DNA of 64,000 nucleotides from Pacificibacter marinus. GTDB lineage: Bacteria > Pseudomonadota > Alphaproteobacteria > Rhodobacterales > Rhodobacteraceae. A program made the translations under genes and the position numbers. Shown in pieces: positions 23,041 through 32,626 of this stretch (position 1 is the first letter of the stretch; each line of letters opens with the position of its first letter). Under the pieces are notes generated by a model that saw only the letters and a program-made list of their open reading frames with translations, had not been told where the DNA came from and ran no database searches. The stretch is taken from positions 1 through 64,000 of the forward strand of contig NZ_JAHKPK010000055.1 in assembly GCF_018860665.1 (NCBI RefSeq), given 5' to 3'.

Positions 23041-24522
23041 ATGGAAGCCTTAAATATCGTTCACGGCATGGCGACGGTTCTGAGTGATCCGACCACCATC
23101 ATTTTCATCTTTCTTGGCGTGTTTGCTGGCGTTTTTGTTGGCGCACTGCCGGGACTGACGGCCACAACAGGCTGTGCGCTATTGCTGCCCTTCACCTTTG
23201 GGCACGCGCCATTGCAGGGCATCTTGATGCTGGTCGGCGTGTTTTGCGGTGGAATTTATGGCGGGTCATTGTCGGCGATTTTGCTGCGCACCCCGGGCAC
23301 GCCTGCGGCGGCAGCCACAATGATTGACGGATTTCCAATGTCTGAGCGCGGCGAAGCAGGGCGCGCCATTGGGCTGGCCACCGTGGCATCGTTTGTGGGC
23401 GGTATCGTCGGCGCGTTTGTGATGACGCTGATGGCGCCAAAACTCGCAGCCATTGGTTTGGCCTTTGGTCCCCCTGAATTTTTCGCGCTGACACTGTTTG
23501 GCTTGGCGATGATTGTGGCCGTGTCTGCCGACAGTCTGATGCTCGGTATTCTTGCTGCGGCGATTGGCATGTGGATCACAACCATCGGCTTTGATCCGAT
23601 TGCTGCCACGTCGCGTTACACGTTTGGCCTGCGTGATCTTCTAGGTGGGGTGGAGCTTATTCCCATTCTTGTAGGGCTCTTTGGGGTGACGCAGGTGTTT
23701 ATGCGGTCCGAGAAACTATTGACCTTTCCCAAAAGTGCTAAAAATGAAACCTATCTGCCGACATGGTCTGATCTGGTTTTGACCAAATGGACCGCCGTAA
23801 AATCGGCGCTAATTGGCGTGTTCGTCGGATCAGTACCGGGGGCAGGCTGTGATATCGCCGCTTTTGCTGCCTATTCGGAACTCAAACGCAGCGAAGGGCC
23901 GGATTCCGATCTGGGCCAAGGCAACCCCAAGGGGATCGTTGCTCCAGAGGCGGCAAACAATGCCGCGACATCAGGGGCTCTGATTCCGATGTTGTCGCTT
24001 GGGGTTCCGGGCGACGCGGTGACAGCCGTATTGTTGGGGGCATTAACCATCCACGGGTTCGAGCCGGGGCCTGTGTTTTTCACCACCAATCTTGATCTGA
24101 TTTACGCGCTCTTTGCGGGCGTGATCATCGCTCAGATCGCGCTGTTGATCGTGGGGCTCAGCCTGACGGGGCTGTTCGCAAAGCTGATCCGCATTGATCA
24201 ACGCGTGATGATCCCTGTTATTATGTTCCTGTGTATGATCGGGTCTTATTCGGTGCGCTACAGTGTGTTCGACATGTTTGTAGCGCTGCTGTTCGGATGT
24301 ATCGGCTTTCTGTTCGAGAAAGCACGTATTCCCTTGTCGCCTATGCTTTTGGGCGTGGTGCTGGGAACTTTGTCAGAGCAAAATCTAAGACGTTCCTTGA
24401 TCATGTCGCATGGGGATTTGCTTATCTTTGTACAGCGACCTGTGTCCTTGTTGCTCATTTGCGGCGCAGTGCTTGCCATCGGTTTGATGTTGATGCGTGC
24501 GCGGGCGAAAGCGCAGAGCTAA
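23041..24522 (+). CDS. TTT-family large membrane subunit (TctA), system 2
   Basis: A 493-residue TctA protein with AAGGA upstream of the ATG. Family motifs GALPGLTATTGCALLLPFTFG, RTPGTPAAAATMIDGFPM, SVPGAGCDIAAFAAYSELKR and the loop APEAANNAATSGALIPMLSLGVPG are present. Compared with the system 1 protein the second glycine motif is GAGCD instead of GTGGS, so the two systems are probably not recent duplicates and may carry different substrates. A strong terminator follows at 24551. Confidence 0.93.
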   Translation: MEALNIVHGMATVLSDPTTIIFIFLGVFAGVFVGALPGLTATTGCALLLPFTFGHAPLQGILMLVGVFCGGIYGGSLSAILLRTPGTPAAAATMIDGFPMSERGEAGRAIGLATVASFVGGIVGAFVMTLMAPKLAAIGLAFGPPEFFALTLFGLAMIVAVSADSLMLGILAAAIGMWITTIGFDPIAATSRYTFGLRDLLGGVELIPILVGLFGVTQVFMRSEKLLTFPKSAKNETYLPTWSDLVLTKWTAVKSALIGVFVGSVPGAGCDIAAFAAYSELKRSEGPDSDLGQGNPKGIVAPEAANNAATSGALIPMLSLGVPGDAVTAVLLGALTIHGFEPGPVFFTTNLDLIYALFAGVIIAQIALLIVGLSLTGLFAKLIRIDQRVMIPVIMFLCMIGSYSVRYSVFDMFVALLFGCIGFLFEKARIPLSPMLLGVVLGTLSEQNLRRSLIMSHGDLLIFVQRPVSLLLICGAVLAIGLMLMRARAKAQS

Positions 24523-24550
24523 AATTTCTGAACGCCGTTTAAGCTGTGAT

Positions 24551-24585
24551 AAATCCATTGGGTGGAATGACCCAATGGATTTTTG
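24551..24585 (+). terminator. Rho-independent terminator of the TTT system 2 operon
   Basis: ATCCATTGGGT and ACCCAATGGAT form a perfect 11-pair stem around GGAATG, followed by TTTTTG. It lies 30 bases beyond the tctA stop. Confidence 0.9.
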
Positions 24586-24794
24586 CGTGGCGGTGGGCTT
24601 GCGTATGAATGACACTTGGCGCGTCATGATGGTTGCCGCCGAACCAAAGGTGTCAAGGTGCTGCCAAATTGCAACGTCTTAAAGTTGTCAATCTTTGTGC
24701 CGTAATCGTGCCCAATTCTCAGCAATCTATAGGGACTGTTAACCAATCTGATCTAGCTTCAATCGAAATACCTGCCCCTCAAGGATACCTCGTT

Positions 24795-25235
24795 ATGCAC
24801 AAAAAATTGCGCCATTTGGCTCGTATGCTTGCTGTTATGATCAGCTTAACGGTCGTGCAGCCTGGTATGTCTCAAGAGGGTCAGAGGGCTGGGGCAGGGC
24901 ATCTGCTCGCCACTGACTTTCATGAGGGTGCGCAAGATCGCTGGCACTCAGCCTCATATGTTTTTTCAGATCTCCGCCCATTCGCAGAAATACAGGCCGA
25001 AGTTGAAACATTGCCGCATCTTGGCGTAAATATTGCTCGTGATTGGTCGGCACAATATCTTCCAGACTCTGGTGGATTTTTGATCGAACCTGTTCAGCTG
25101 CGCGGAGGGGTAGGTTTACAGCTCTCGGCCTCGAAAGCGGATATGCCTTACGGCGTGACGTGGCTTGGCTCAAACCTCAAAGACCAATCAAGCGGTCAAA
25201 TGGTCGGAGCGTTGAACGTGAACTTGCGTTTCTAA
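24795..25235 (+). CDS. Small secreted protein resembling the C-terminal part of an outer-membrane lipid A deacylase (LpxR)-like barrel
   Basis: A 146-residue protein from the ATG at 24795 (AAGGA upstream) with a signal peptide (HKKLRHLARMLAVMISLTVV to MSQ). The C-terminal part has QLSASKADMPYGVTWLGSNLKDQSSGQMVGALNVNLRF-like alternation and ends in phenylalanine, as outer-membrane beta-barrel strands do. The YGxTWLG...GQxVGxL pattern reminds me of the last strands of LpxR (DUF2219) barrels. A full LpxR is about 300 residues, so this is either a remnant fused to a new signal peptide or a small barrel-like protein. Recognition is from memory of the family only. Confidence 0.5.
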   Translation: MHKKLRHLARMLAVMISLTVVQPGMSQEGQRAGAGHLLATDFHEGAQDRWHSASYVFSDLRPFAEIQAEVETLPHLGVNIARDWSAQYLPDSGGFLIEPVQLRGGVGLQLSASKADMPYGVTWLGSNLKDQSSGQMVGALNVNLRF

Positions 25236-25362
25236 GCCCTAAGCAAGCCAGCCTCATATGAAGATTCGCGTGATGCAAAAAAATGGTTAACAGACCGATT
25301 CGCTTGTGTTAGCCTAGAGTCAATAAAAAATATAAAAACTAAAATTGGCAGGCATACAGGCT

Positions 25363-26424
25363 ATGAGAACGGGCTTTTCCGGCACGTTTGTCATTGCGTG
25401 GACACAGGTAGAGGTCGAAGGCCTCACTCGTGCATCGCTCACCGCACTCACGACCGGCGCATTGTGGCGTTGGTCAGGGGATGCTGTCTGCGTGGACGGG
25501 CCGCGTGATGTACTCGTGCTCGACGGCGCGATCGGCAAGGCAGAACTTCATCAACGCGCTGCGCAATCGGTGCGGCGGTTGATTGGTGCTGCAGTGGCGG
25601 GCGCTCCTATATATCACGACCCTGAGGCACGGACGCGCCTTTTTGACGGTGGATTTGATGTCACTGACGGGGTTAAAAGATACGAGATCACTTTGATCGA
25701 TACGCCTGATTTGGGCGCGCCTTTATTGATGTTCATAGGTGAAATGCCACCCAAAGACACGGATCTTTGGGTCGTGTCGACCTATGTCGCAACTGCGCGT
25801 GATGCGCGTGTTGATGATAAGGGCGCCGTGATTTGTTTTACACCCGGCACCCAGATATTGACCCCCGATGGGGCGCGTTTGGTCGAGGATCTGCGCGAGG
25901 GCGATTGGGTGCAAACCAAAGACAACGGCCCGCAAGCTCTGCGTTGGGTTGGTGGACGGCGTGTGTCTGGCGCGCGGCTTTATGCGATGCCCGAGTTGCG
26001 TCCTGTGCGGTTGCGTGCCGACGCGCTTGGTATGGGCAATCCGGATGAAGATCTGATTGTCTCTCCGCATCATAGAATGCTGGTGTCCGGCAAAGCGGCG
26101 CGTGAGTTGTTCAATGCCGATGAAGTGCTGATTGCGGCCAAGGATTTGGTCAATGACAGATCCATCGTTATTGATCGCACCCACAAGCAAGTGAACTACA
26201 TCCACCTTTTGTTTGACGCGCATCAAGTTATTGTGGCCAATGGGCTGGAAACCGAAAGCTTTCATCCCGAAATCGCTGATCTTGATGATGTGCCCGAGGA
26301 TCAAAAGCGCTGTCTTTTGGAACGGTTTCCGCACATCACAACATCTGGTGATTCTTATGGCCCGTCGGCGCGCCGCACGTTAACCGGTGCTGAGGCTGCG
26401 ATTTTAATGCACGACGTCGCATAA
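25363..26424 (+). CDS. Hint (Hedgehog/intein)-domain protein
   Basis: A 353-residue protein starting MRTGFSGTFVIAW. Residues 1-155 are a poorly characterised N-terminal region common in Rhodobacterales. From C158 the Hint domain is clear: CFTPGTQILTPDGARLVEDLREGDWVQT, then LIVSPHHRMLVSG (block with the conserved histidine) and NYIHLLFDAHQVIVANGLETESFHP. Hint domains self-process proteins, but most of these bacterial single-domain versions lack the intein C-terminal asparagine, and their role is unknown. An upstream in-frame TTG at 25345 is less likely. No operon partner. Confidence 0.85.
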   Translation: MRTGFSGTFVIAWTQVEVEGLTRASLTALTTGALWRWSGDAVCVDGPRDVLVLDGAIGKAELHQRAAQSVRRLIGAAVAGAPIYHDPEARTRLFDGGFDVTDGVKRYEITLIDTPDLGAPLLMFIGEMPPKDTDLWVVSTYVATARDARVDDKGAVICFTPGTQILTPDGARLVEDLREGDWVQTKDNGPQALRWVGGRRVSGARLYAMPELRPVRLRADALGMGNPDEDLIVSPHHRMLVSGKAARELFNADEVLIAAKDLVNDRSIVIDRTHKQVNYIHLLFDAHQVIVANGLETESFHPEIADLDDVPEDQKRCLLERFPHITTSGDSYGPSARRTLTGAEAAILMHDVA

Positions 26425-26460
26425 AGTACAAAAACACGCGTTCCAATCAGGGGCGCGTGG

Positions 26461-26488
26461 TTGACACCCCCTACAAGTCCTATATAAG
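26461..26488 (+). promoter_or_regulatory. Promoter of rpsD
   Basis: A consensus TTGACA (26461-26466) and TATAAG (26483-26488) are spaced by 16 bases, about 210 bases upstream of the rpsD start. The leader in between is long enough to carry a regulatory structure, though none was recognised. Confidence 0.6.
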
Positions 26489-26700
26489 CCGCTCATCCCG
26501 TGTACAGAAATGTGTGCGGGTTAACTATTGGTGTTGGTGGCCCCCGCAAGGGGATGCCTGTCGGCCGAAAGCGATAACTGTGCTCAATGCACATAGTTCG
26601 TGGAAAGCAAAGGACAGCACCTTTCACACGCTGCCATGATTGGCGCTTGGCATTCGGCCTTGTTTTGATTGTGGCGCACCATATTGAAAGGATCCAGATC

Positions 26701-27321
26701 GTGACCAAACGCACGTCTGCCAAGTACAAAATTGATCGCCGCATGGGCGAAAACATCTGGGGCCGCGCTAAATCCCCAGTGAACCGCCGTGAATACGGCC
26801 CAGGCCAGCACGGTCAGCGCCGCAAAGGCAAGCTTTCCGACTTCGGTCTTCAGCTCCGTGCGAAGCAAAAACTGAAAGGTCACTACGGCGATCTGACAGA
26901 GAAACAATTCCGTCGTATCTACGCTGACGCTGTGCGTATCAAAGGCGATACAGGTGAAAACCTCATCGGTCTGCTCGAATCCCGCTTGGACGCCGTTGTG
27001 TACCGTGCGAAATTCGTGGCGACAGTCTTTGCTGCCCGTCAGTTCGTAAACCACGGCCACGTCACTGTGAACGGCAAGCGCGTTAACATTCCTTCTTACC
27101 GCGTAAAAGAAGGTGACGTTATCGAAGTGCGTGATCGTTCCAAGCAAATCGCAGTTGTTCTTGAAGCAACGCAATTGGCTGAGCGTGATGTTCCTGATTA
27201 CATCGATGCGGATCACTCCAAATTGAAAGCGACTTTCGTGCGCACGCCTGGTCTTTCAGACGTCCCGTTTGCTGTTCAAATGGAACCAAACCTCGTGATC
27301 GAATTCTACGCTCAGAACTAA
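26701..27321 (+). CDS. rpsD: 30S ribosomal protein S4
   Basis: A 206-residue protein, exact family length, starting with GTG at 26701 (GGATC upstream). The N-terminal domain ([38 protein letters not shown]) lacks the zinc cysteines found in some lineages; the C-terminal S4 RNA-binding domain is [39 protein letters not shown]4 binds 16S rRNA early in 30S assembly. It is monocistronic here, with its own promoter and terminator, as is common in alphaproteobacteria. Confidence 0.98.
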   Translation: MTKRTSAKYKIDRRMGENIWGRAKSPVNRREYGPGQHGQRRKGKLSDFGLQLRAKQKLKGHYGDLTEKQFRRIYADAVRIKGDTGENLIGLLESRLDAVVYRAKFVATVFAARQFVNHGHVTVNGKRVNIPSYRVKEGDVIEVRDRSKQIAVVLEATQLAERDVPDYIDADHSKLKATFVRTPGLSDVPFAVQMEPNLVIEFYAQN

Positions 27322-27344
27322 TCTGAGCCATCACGACCAAGTTT

Positions 27345-27377
27345 TAAAAGGCCGCCTGTTTGGGTGGCCTTTTTCTT
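27345..27377 (+). terminator. Rho-independent terminator of rpsD
   Basis: AAAGGCCGCC and GGTGGCCTTT pair (one G-T) around TGTTTG, followed by TTTCTTT. It begins 24 bases after the rpsD stop. Confidence 0.88.
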
Positions 27378-27518
27378 TGAGGTAACTATGGCCTTTTTGA
27401 TCGGTTTTCTTGTCAAAACAGACGCGCCCGCGCAACATATTTGCGCCTATGCTTGAAGCGACTTTCCTTGCCGCGCACACAAGGGTATGACGAGCACACC
27501 CTTATCGTGAGTTGAGCT

Positions 27519-28607
27519 ATGACCCGTGTGATTGAACCCCAACCCAAAATTCTTGATATCACCTTGTATCAAGGTGGTCCTAGCAAAATTGCAGGACAGG
27601 ACAATGCCGTTAAGCTGTCGTCGAACGAAAACCCGTTCGGGACACCTGATGGCGCGAAAGCGGCTTTTACCAAGGCTGCGCATCAGTTGCACAGATATCC
27701 CAACACGGATCACAGCGCGCTGCGTCAAGCAATCGGCGATGTGCACGGGCTTGATCCGCAGCAAATCATTGTGGGTGTTGGATCTGATGAGATCATCACT
27801 TTTTTATGCCAAGCCTATGCAGGTGTTGGCGATGAGGTGATTCATACAGAACACGGGTTTTCGATGTATCGCATCTCAACATTGGCCGCAGGGGCGACGC
27901 CCGTCTGCGTGCCTGAGCGTGAGCGGGTGGTTGATGTGGATGCCATTCTTGCGGCCTGCACCAATAAAACCAAGATTGTCTTTATCGCCAATCCTGCCAA
28001 CCCGACCGGGACTATGATTGGTCAACGCGAAGTATCGCGTTTGGCGGATGGCCTGCCCCCCCAAGCGATTTTGGTACTTGATGGCGCTTATGCTGAGTAT
28101 GTTGAAGCCTTTGATGGCGGTGCGGCCTTGATTGAGACGCGCGACAACGTTGTGATGACGCGGACCTTTTCTAAAATTTACGGATTGGGCGGCGCGCGGA
28201 TTGGTTGGGGCTATGGCCCACAAGAGATCATCGACACGCTGAACCGTGTGCGCGGCCCGTTCAATATGTCTGAACCGCAATTGGCGGCAGCCGAAGCCGC
28301 GGTCAAAGACCGCGATTGGGTTGAAAAATGCCGCGAGGAAAACACCCGTTTGCGCGCTTGGTTGGCTGAGGCTCTGATGGAGCACGGCGTGCCGTCGGAT
28401 ACATCCTGCGCCAATTTCGTTTTGGCGCGGTTCATCGATAACGATGAAGCGGAAAACTGTGACGCTTACCTCAAATCCAACGGATTGTTGGTGCGTCGCG
28501 TCGCGGGCTACGGTCTGCCCAACTGCTTGCGCATTACCGTGGGCGATGAATCCTCTTGCCGCCGCGTGGCCCATACGATCGGGCAGTTTTTGGAGCAAAG
28601 CAGATGA
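27519..28607 (+). CDS. hisC: Histidinol-phosphate aminotransferase
   Basis: A 362-residue class I/II PLP aminotransferase. The start [20 protein letters not shown] and [11 protein letters not shown] are typical of alphaproteobacterial HisC; NPANPTGT and LDGAYAEYV bind PLP, and K219 in [17 protein letters not shown] is the Schiff-base lysine. HisC makes histidinol phosphate; in this group it can also transaminate phenylpyruvate or prephenate. Its stop overlaps the tyrA start (ATGA), which fits a shared role in aromatic amino-acid synthesis and a possible tyrosine/phenylalanine transaminase function. Confidence 0.93.
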   Translation: MTRVIEPQPKILDITLYQGGPSKIAGQDNAVKLSSNENPFGTPDGAKAAFTKAAHQLHRYPNTDHSALRQAIGDVHGLDPQQIIVGVGSDEIITFLCQAYAGVGDEVIHTEHGFSMYRISTLAAGATPVCVPERERVVDVDAILAACTNKTKIVFIANPANPTGTMIGQREVSRLADGLPPQAILVLDGAYAEYVEAFDGGAALIETRDNVVMTRTFSKIYGLGGARIGWGYGPQEIIDTLNRVRGPFNMSEPQLAAAEAAVKDRDWVEKCREENTRLRAWLAEALMEHGVPSDTSCANFVLARFIDNDEAENCDAYLKSNGLLVRRVAGYGLPNCLRITVGDESSCRRVAHTIGQFLEQSR

Positions 28608-29524
28608 GCGTCATCTATGAGCGCGTGGCCCTGATCGGGCTGGGCCTCATTGCGGGGTCGATGTCTTTGGCGATGCGCCGTGCAGGTGTGGCTGGCGAAA
28701 TCACAGGCTATGCGCGGTCCGCAGAGACCCGTACAACAGCACATGAGATGGGGCTGGTGGATCGCGTGTGTGACACTGCGATTGAGGCTGTGAAAGATGC
28801 CGATCTGGTCGTTCTGGCTGTGCCTGTTGGTGCGATGGGGAGTGTCATGGCCGAGATCGCACCGGCACTCAAAGCGGGTGCTGTGGTGACTGATGTGGGC
28901 TCTGTGAAAAAGGATATTTTTGCTTCTGTTCTGCCACATCTGCCTGAAAATGTTGAATTTATCGGCACGCACCCAATGGCAGGGACCGAGCATTCTGGGC
29001 CCAAATCCGGTTTTGCCGAATTGTTCGACAAGCGCTGGTGCTTGATTGTGCCGACGGAGGACTCTGCTGAAACAGAGATCCTGCGTATTGAGGACTTTTG
29101 GCGCGCTCTTGGGGCAAATACCAAGCGTATGGATGCGGAGCACCACGATCTTGTTTGTGCTGTTGTGTCCCACACACCACATTTGATCGCCTATACTATG
29201 GTGGGTGTGGCTGACGATTTGAGCCGTGTCACCGATCAAGAAGTGATCGAATTTTCAGCCGCTGGATTTCGTGACTTTACACGTATCGCGGCCTCTGACC
29301 CCACCATGTGGCGTGACGTGTTCTTGTCAAACAAAGACGCAACACTTGAGATTCTAGGGCGGTTCACCGAAGAACTGTTTGCTTTGCAACGCGCCATTCG
29401 CATGGGCGATGGCGATCATTTGCACGAATATTTCACCCGAACCCGTGCCATTCGTCGTGGTATTATTGATGCGGGTCAAGATACGGATGCCCCCAATTTT
29501 GGGCGCAACTCAGACGCCTCATAA
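28604..29524 (+). CDS. tyrA: Prephenate/arogenate dehydrogenase
   Basis: A 306-residue dehydrogenase starting at the ATG that overlaps the hisC stop by 4 bases. The NAD-binding motif is [17 protein letters not shown]; the catalytic-site segments are [26 protein letters not shown] and the helical dimerisation domain begins with [19 protein letters not shown]. It oxidatively decarboxylates prephenate (or arogenate) on the tyrosine branch. No chorismate mutase or ACT domain is fused, so it is the stand-alone form. Confidence 0.93.
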   Translation: MSVIYERVALIGLGLIAGSMSLAMRRAGVAGEITGYARSAETRTTAHEMGLVDRVCDTAIEAVKDADLVVLAVPVGAMGSVMAEIAPALKAGAVVTDVGSVKKDIFASVLPHLPENVEFIGTHPMAGTEHSGPKSGFAELFDKRWCLIVPTEDSAETEILRIEDFWRALGANTKRMDAEHHDLVCAVVSHTPHLIAYTMVGVADDLSRVTDQEVIEFSAAGFRDFTRIAASDPTMWRDVFLSNKDATLEILGRFTEELFALQRAIRMGDGDHLHEYFTRTRAIRRGIIDAGQDTDAPNFGRNSDAS

Positions 29525-29713
29525 AGCTGGCCTGTTGGGCAATTATAGGGGTGATGAGCGTCGAAATCACCGCTGCCTGAATGATGCGACCGCTTGTGCC
29601 AATCGGTTGATATGGCGCTGTTGCTCTGATCATACCCGCGCAAATCGCGCCAAAGATCGTCCCCGTTTTTGACGCGGAACGTTATCGATCAGGCAGCCAT
29701 TGTCACAGATGTC

Positions 29714-30715
29714 TTAGCGAATCCTAATGCGCGGGGCGGGCCCGAGCGGCAAGAACCCGAGTGAAATTGAACCGCGAGACAGGGTAAGCTCAGCATCAAT
29801 CGTATTCGCGTTGCCCGTCATCCCAGCCAACATTTCGCCACCACGCAAGGCCATGTTTTCGAAATTTTTCGGGATGATACCTGCGGCTGTCGCTAAGGTA
29901 ATCATCTCGCGCCAATTGGTCGCCTTTAAAGCAATTTTTCCTGTTGGAACCCCTTGGACATCCACTTCAAAGTCACCAGCGATGCGCAGATCAAGCGCGC
30001 CCCATGTCGCGGCCATATTGCGCAAAAGCACGTGGGTGGGCTGCGGACGCGGGCCTTCCAGCGCTGTAATGTCCCAGTCTTTGTTAAAGGTCACACTGGC
30101 ATCAACGCTGAGTGTGTCGAAACGATCAGAGAGAATACCGTTTGGATTGAGCCGCTTCATCATAGCCGTAGATGGGGCGAGGTTCGTGAGTGTCACTTGG
30201 ATATCATGTGTTAAGGTGTCATCTTTTAGACGCTGGGCTTTTGCCGTGGCATTGCCGAGCGAAAAGCCCCATCCAAGCGTGGACTTTGCGACGAGGTCGT
30301 CGAAATTAAAGGTCGCGCGATGCATGGTCAGCGCGGTGCCGACCTCGACAAATAGGGTGCCGTTGGCTGCGGTGTTACTGATATCGATGTGTTGAAATGG
30401 CGTGGACAGGCGTAGGTCTTGCGCAAGTTCCGCATGTAGGCGCGTGGGAGTAAAACTGCGGCTTTTTATTGAAATACTGGGGGTTCTATAGGCCAGCCCC
30501 GTCGCAGGATCTGCCAGAGCGACATCTGTCAACGTGGTTTCGAACGTCAAAGGATAGCCGCGTGTTTTGAGCGTCGCGTATTCCGATTGCCAGCCTTCGC
30601 TGACGCGGGCCTCTAACCATGTTTTAATCCCATGTTCACTGGCACGCGCCGCAACAAACCAATAGCCAGAGTATAAGATCGCAACAGCCAAAAGCCCCCA
30701 AGTAATTTTGCGCAT
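29714..30715 (-). CDS. DUF2125 domain-containing protein
   Basis: A 333-residue protein with an N-terminal membrane anchor or signal (KITWGLLAVAILYSGYWFVAA) and a long beta-rich extracytoplasmic part. GIKTWLEARVSEGWQSEYATLKTRGYPLTFETTLTDVAL is the DUF2125 hallmark, an AsmA-like repeat seen throughout Rhodobacterales and Rhizobiales. Function is unknown; a role at the cell envelope is likely. The start at 30715 follows AAGGGATC. It is transcribed alone, convergent with tyrA and divergent from the ChaC-like gene. Confidence 0.85.
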   Translation of the reverse strand: MRKITWGLLAVAILYSGYWFVAARASEHGIKTWLEARVSEGWQSEYATLKTRGYPLTFETTLTDVALADPATGLAYRTPSISIKSRSFTPTRLHAELAQDLRLSTPFQHIDISNTAANGTLFVEVGTALTMHRATFNFDDLVAKSTLGWGFSLGNATAKAQRLKDDTLTHDIQVTLTNLAPSTAMMKRLNPNGILSDRFDTLSVDASVTFNKDWDITALEGPRPQPTHVLLRNMAATWGALDLRIAGDFEVDVQGVPTGKIALKATNWREMITLATAAGIIPKNFENMALRGGEMLAGMTGNANTIDAELTLSRGSISLGFLPLGPAPRIRIR

Positions 30716-30817
30716 GACGATCCCTTTCAACAAGACTTCCAACAGTGACCAAAGATGTGTTTAAACACAGCCAAGCAACTTGGCCAGTGGGCCTGTGAAA
30801 CAAGAGCGTGGTCAATC

Positions 30818-31372
30818 ATGGATGAGTTTAAAGATGGGTTTTGGGTCTTTGGGTACGGATCTTTGCTTTGGAACCCCGAATTCGATTTTGTCGATCATGC
30901 ACCAGCCACATTGACCGGTTATGCACGGTCGTTTTGCATGTGGTCTATTCACCATCGCGGCAGTGTCGAGGTGCCTGGATTGGTGTTGGCATTGGATGCA
31001 AAAACGGGGGCGACATGTCGCGGCGTGGCATTCCAAGTGGGGGCCGATACGGCTTTGCGCTGTCTTGCGGATTTGCGAGAACGTGAATTGGTGTCCTCTG
31101 CCTATTTCGAGCATCAAGTGGATTTGCGCTTGGATGATGGGCGCGAGATCACAGCCTTGGCCTATGTGATAGACCCTGAGCATGAACAGTACACCGGTCC
31201 GCTTACGTTAGATCGCCAAGCAGATATTATCGCCACAGCAACTGGCGGGCGGGGGCCAAACAGCGCCTATTTGTTCAACACTGCTGCTCATTTGTCCGAC
31301 ATCGGCATGGAGGACGCCGAGCTTACGACACTGGCAGATAAAGTTCGGATGCGTTTGCAGGCAAACTCATGA
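30818..31372 (+). CDS. Glutathione-specific gamma-glutamylcyclotransferase (ChaC-like)
   Basis: A 184-residue protein: FWVFGYGSLLWNPEFDFVDHAPATLTGYARSFCMWSIHHRG is the ChaC signature, with the glycine-rich YGSL substrate loop, and the catalytic glutamate lies in LRERELVSSAYFE. ChaC cleaves glutathione to 5-oxoproline and Cys-Gly in the cytoplasm. The ATG at 30818 is used because it immediately precedes the conserved domain; the ribosome site is weak. A start at 30755 would add 21 residues. Confidence 0.88.
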   Translation: MDEFKDGFWVFGYGSLLWNPEFDFVDHAPATLTGYARSFCMWSIHHRGSVEVPGLVLALDAKTGATCRGVAFQVGADTALRCLADLRERELVSSAYFEHQVDLRLDDGREITALAYVIDPEHEQYTGPLTLDRQADIIATATGGRGPNSAYLFNTAAHLSDIGMEDAELTTLADKVRMRLQANS

Positions 31373-31447
31373 AATCGCGTGTTGGCAGAACGCCATTCGT
31401 CCCCTATCGTACATTCAACAGGAAACATTAGGTCAGGATAGGGTCAA

Positions 31448-32623
31448 ATGGACCAACCCGATCAACAGGCGCAGCAGCATTTTTCACAACCCGTGAGGCA
31501 GATCACCTTGATGGTGATTGTCCTTTGGATGGTTGGCTTTGGGGGATACGTGGCTTTGCCGCGGGTTTTGCCTGTGTTTCTGGCCAATCCTTATCTCAAT
31601 GGTTTCATTGGCTTTGTGTTTATCATCGGTGTTGTCGCCTGTTTTTGGCAGGTGGCGCAACTGGTGGGCTCCGTCAATTGGATCGAACGTTTTATCGGCA
31701 TACGGCCGAAGCAAAAGGGCAAGCGCGCGCCTCGGCTTTTGGCGCCGCTTGCGGGGTTGATGCGCGAACGCGGTGCGCAGTCGCAGATTTCCAGTTCGTC
31801 CTCTCGTTCGATTTTGGATTCTGTTGCCACGCGGATCGATGAAGCGCGCGATATCACCAGATACATATCTAACCTTTTGATTTTTCTTGGGCTTTTGGGC
31901 ACGTTCTATGGCCTTGCGACGACTGTTCCTGCGCTGGTCGACACCATTCGTGCGCTATCGCCGCAAGAGGGCGAGGGCGCATCCGTTGTCTTTACGCGCC
32001 TGATGACGGGGTTAGAGCAGCAACTTGGCGGCATGGGTACGGCCTTTGCCTCATCCCTTTTGGGTCTTGCGGGCTCGCTGGTCGTTGGTCTGCTTGAACT
32101 GTTTGCCTCCCACGGACAAAATCGGTTCTTCCGCGAACTTGAAGAATGGATGTCGTCCATCACCCGCATCGGGTTTTCGGCAGGTGATGGCGACGGCGAA
32201 ATGTCGGGTGCCGCTGCCGTTCTTGATCATATGTCTCAGCAGATGGAGGGGTTGCAAAACCTGTTCGTGCAGTCGGATGTCTCGCGTGCTTTGATTGATG
32301 ACCGCATCGACCAACTGTCTAAATCTATCGACCGCATGGTTCTGCGCATGGAACAAGACGGCGGCACCGGACCCGCCTTGGAAAAAATCGCCTCCACGCA
32401 AGAACGCCTTGTCACGGTGCTTGAGAAAAATGCGACCTCTGAGATTCATGGAAGCTTGGGCGACGATGCTGAAAGCAGAATGCGCTTGCGATCCATCGAT
32501 GTTCAATTGTTGCGTATTCTCGAAGAACTGTCCGCAGGCCGTCAAGAAAGCACCACGGCGTTGCGCGGCGAAATTTCTGCGCTGACGCGGGCTTTGCGCG
32601 ATATCGCAGCGCAGGATCAATAG
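31448..32623 (+). CDS. MotA/TolQ/ExbB-like membrane protein
   Basis: A 391-residue inner-membrane protein with four predicted helices (about 18-40, 50-75, 138-160 and 195-218). The last two, LLIFLGLLGTFYGLATTVPALVDTI and MGTAFASSLLGLAGSLVVGLLELF, carry the TolQ/MotA proton-channel pattern (GLLGTFxG, then FASSLLGL). A cytoplasmic tail from 220 onward has helical heptads (LDHMSQQMEGLQNLF, IDDRIDQLSKSIDRMV). The gene is followed after 3 bases by the MotB-like partner. The pair would form an ion-driven motor complex acting on the envelope. It is probably conserved in Rhodobacterales, but its biological role is not established. Confidence 0.8.
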   Translation: MDQPDQQAQQHFSQPVRQITLMVIVLWMVGFGGYVALPRVLPVFLANPYLNGFIGFVFIIGVVACFWQVAQLVGSVNWIERFIGIRPKQKGKRAPRLLAPLAGLMRERGAQSQISSSSSRSILDSVATRIDEARDITRYISNLLIFLGLLGTFYGLATTVPALVDTIRALSPQEGEGASVVFTRLMTGLEQQLGGMGTAFASSLLGLAGSLVVGLLELFASHGQNRFFRELEEWMSSITRIGFSAGDGDGEMSGAAAVLDHMSQQMEGLQNLFVQSDVSRALIDDRIDQLSKSIDRMVLRMEQDGGTGPALEKIASTQERLVTVLEKNATSEIHGSLGDDAESRMRLRSIDVQLLRILEELSAGRQESTTALRGEISALTRALRDIAAQDQ

Positions 32624-32626
32624 GTC

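Noticed and set aside
24633-24794. 54-codon N-terminal extension of the LpxR-like protein
   Set aside because: Would bury the signal peptide; the internal ATG at 24795 is preceded by AAGGA.
26587-26700. N-terminal extension of RpsD
   Set aside because: RpsD has a fixed length of about 206 residues, matched exactly by the GTG at 26701.
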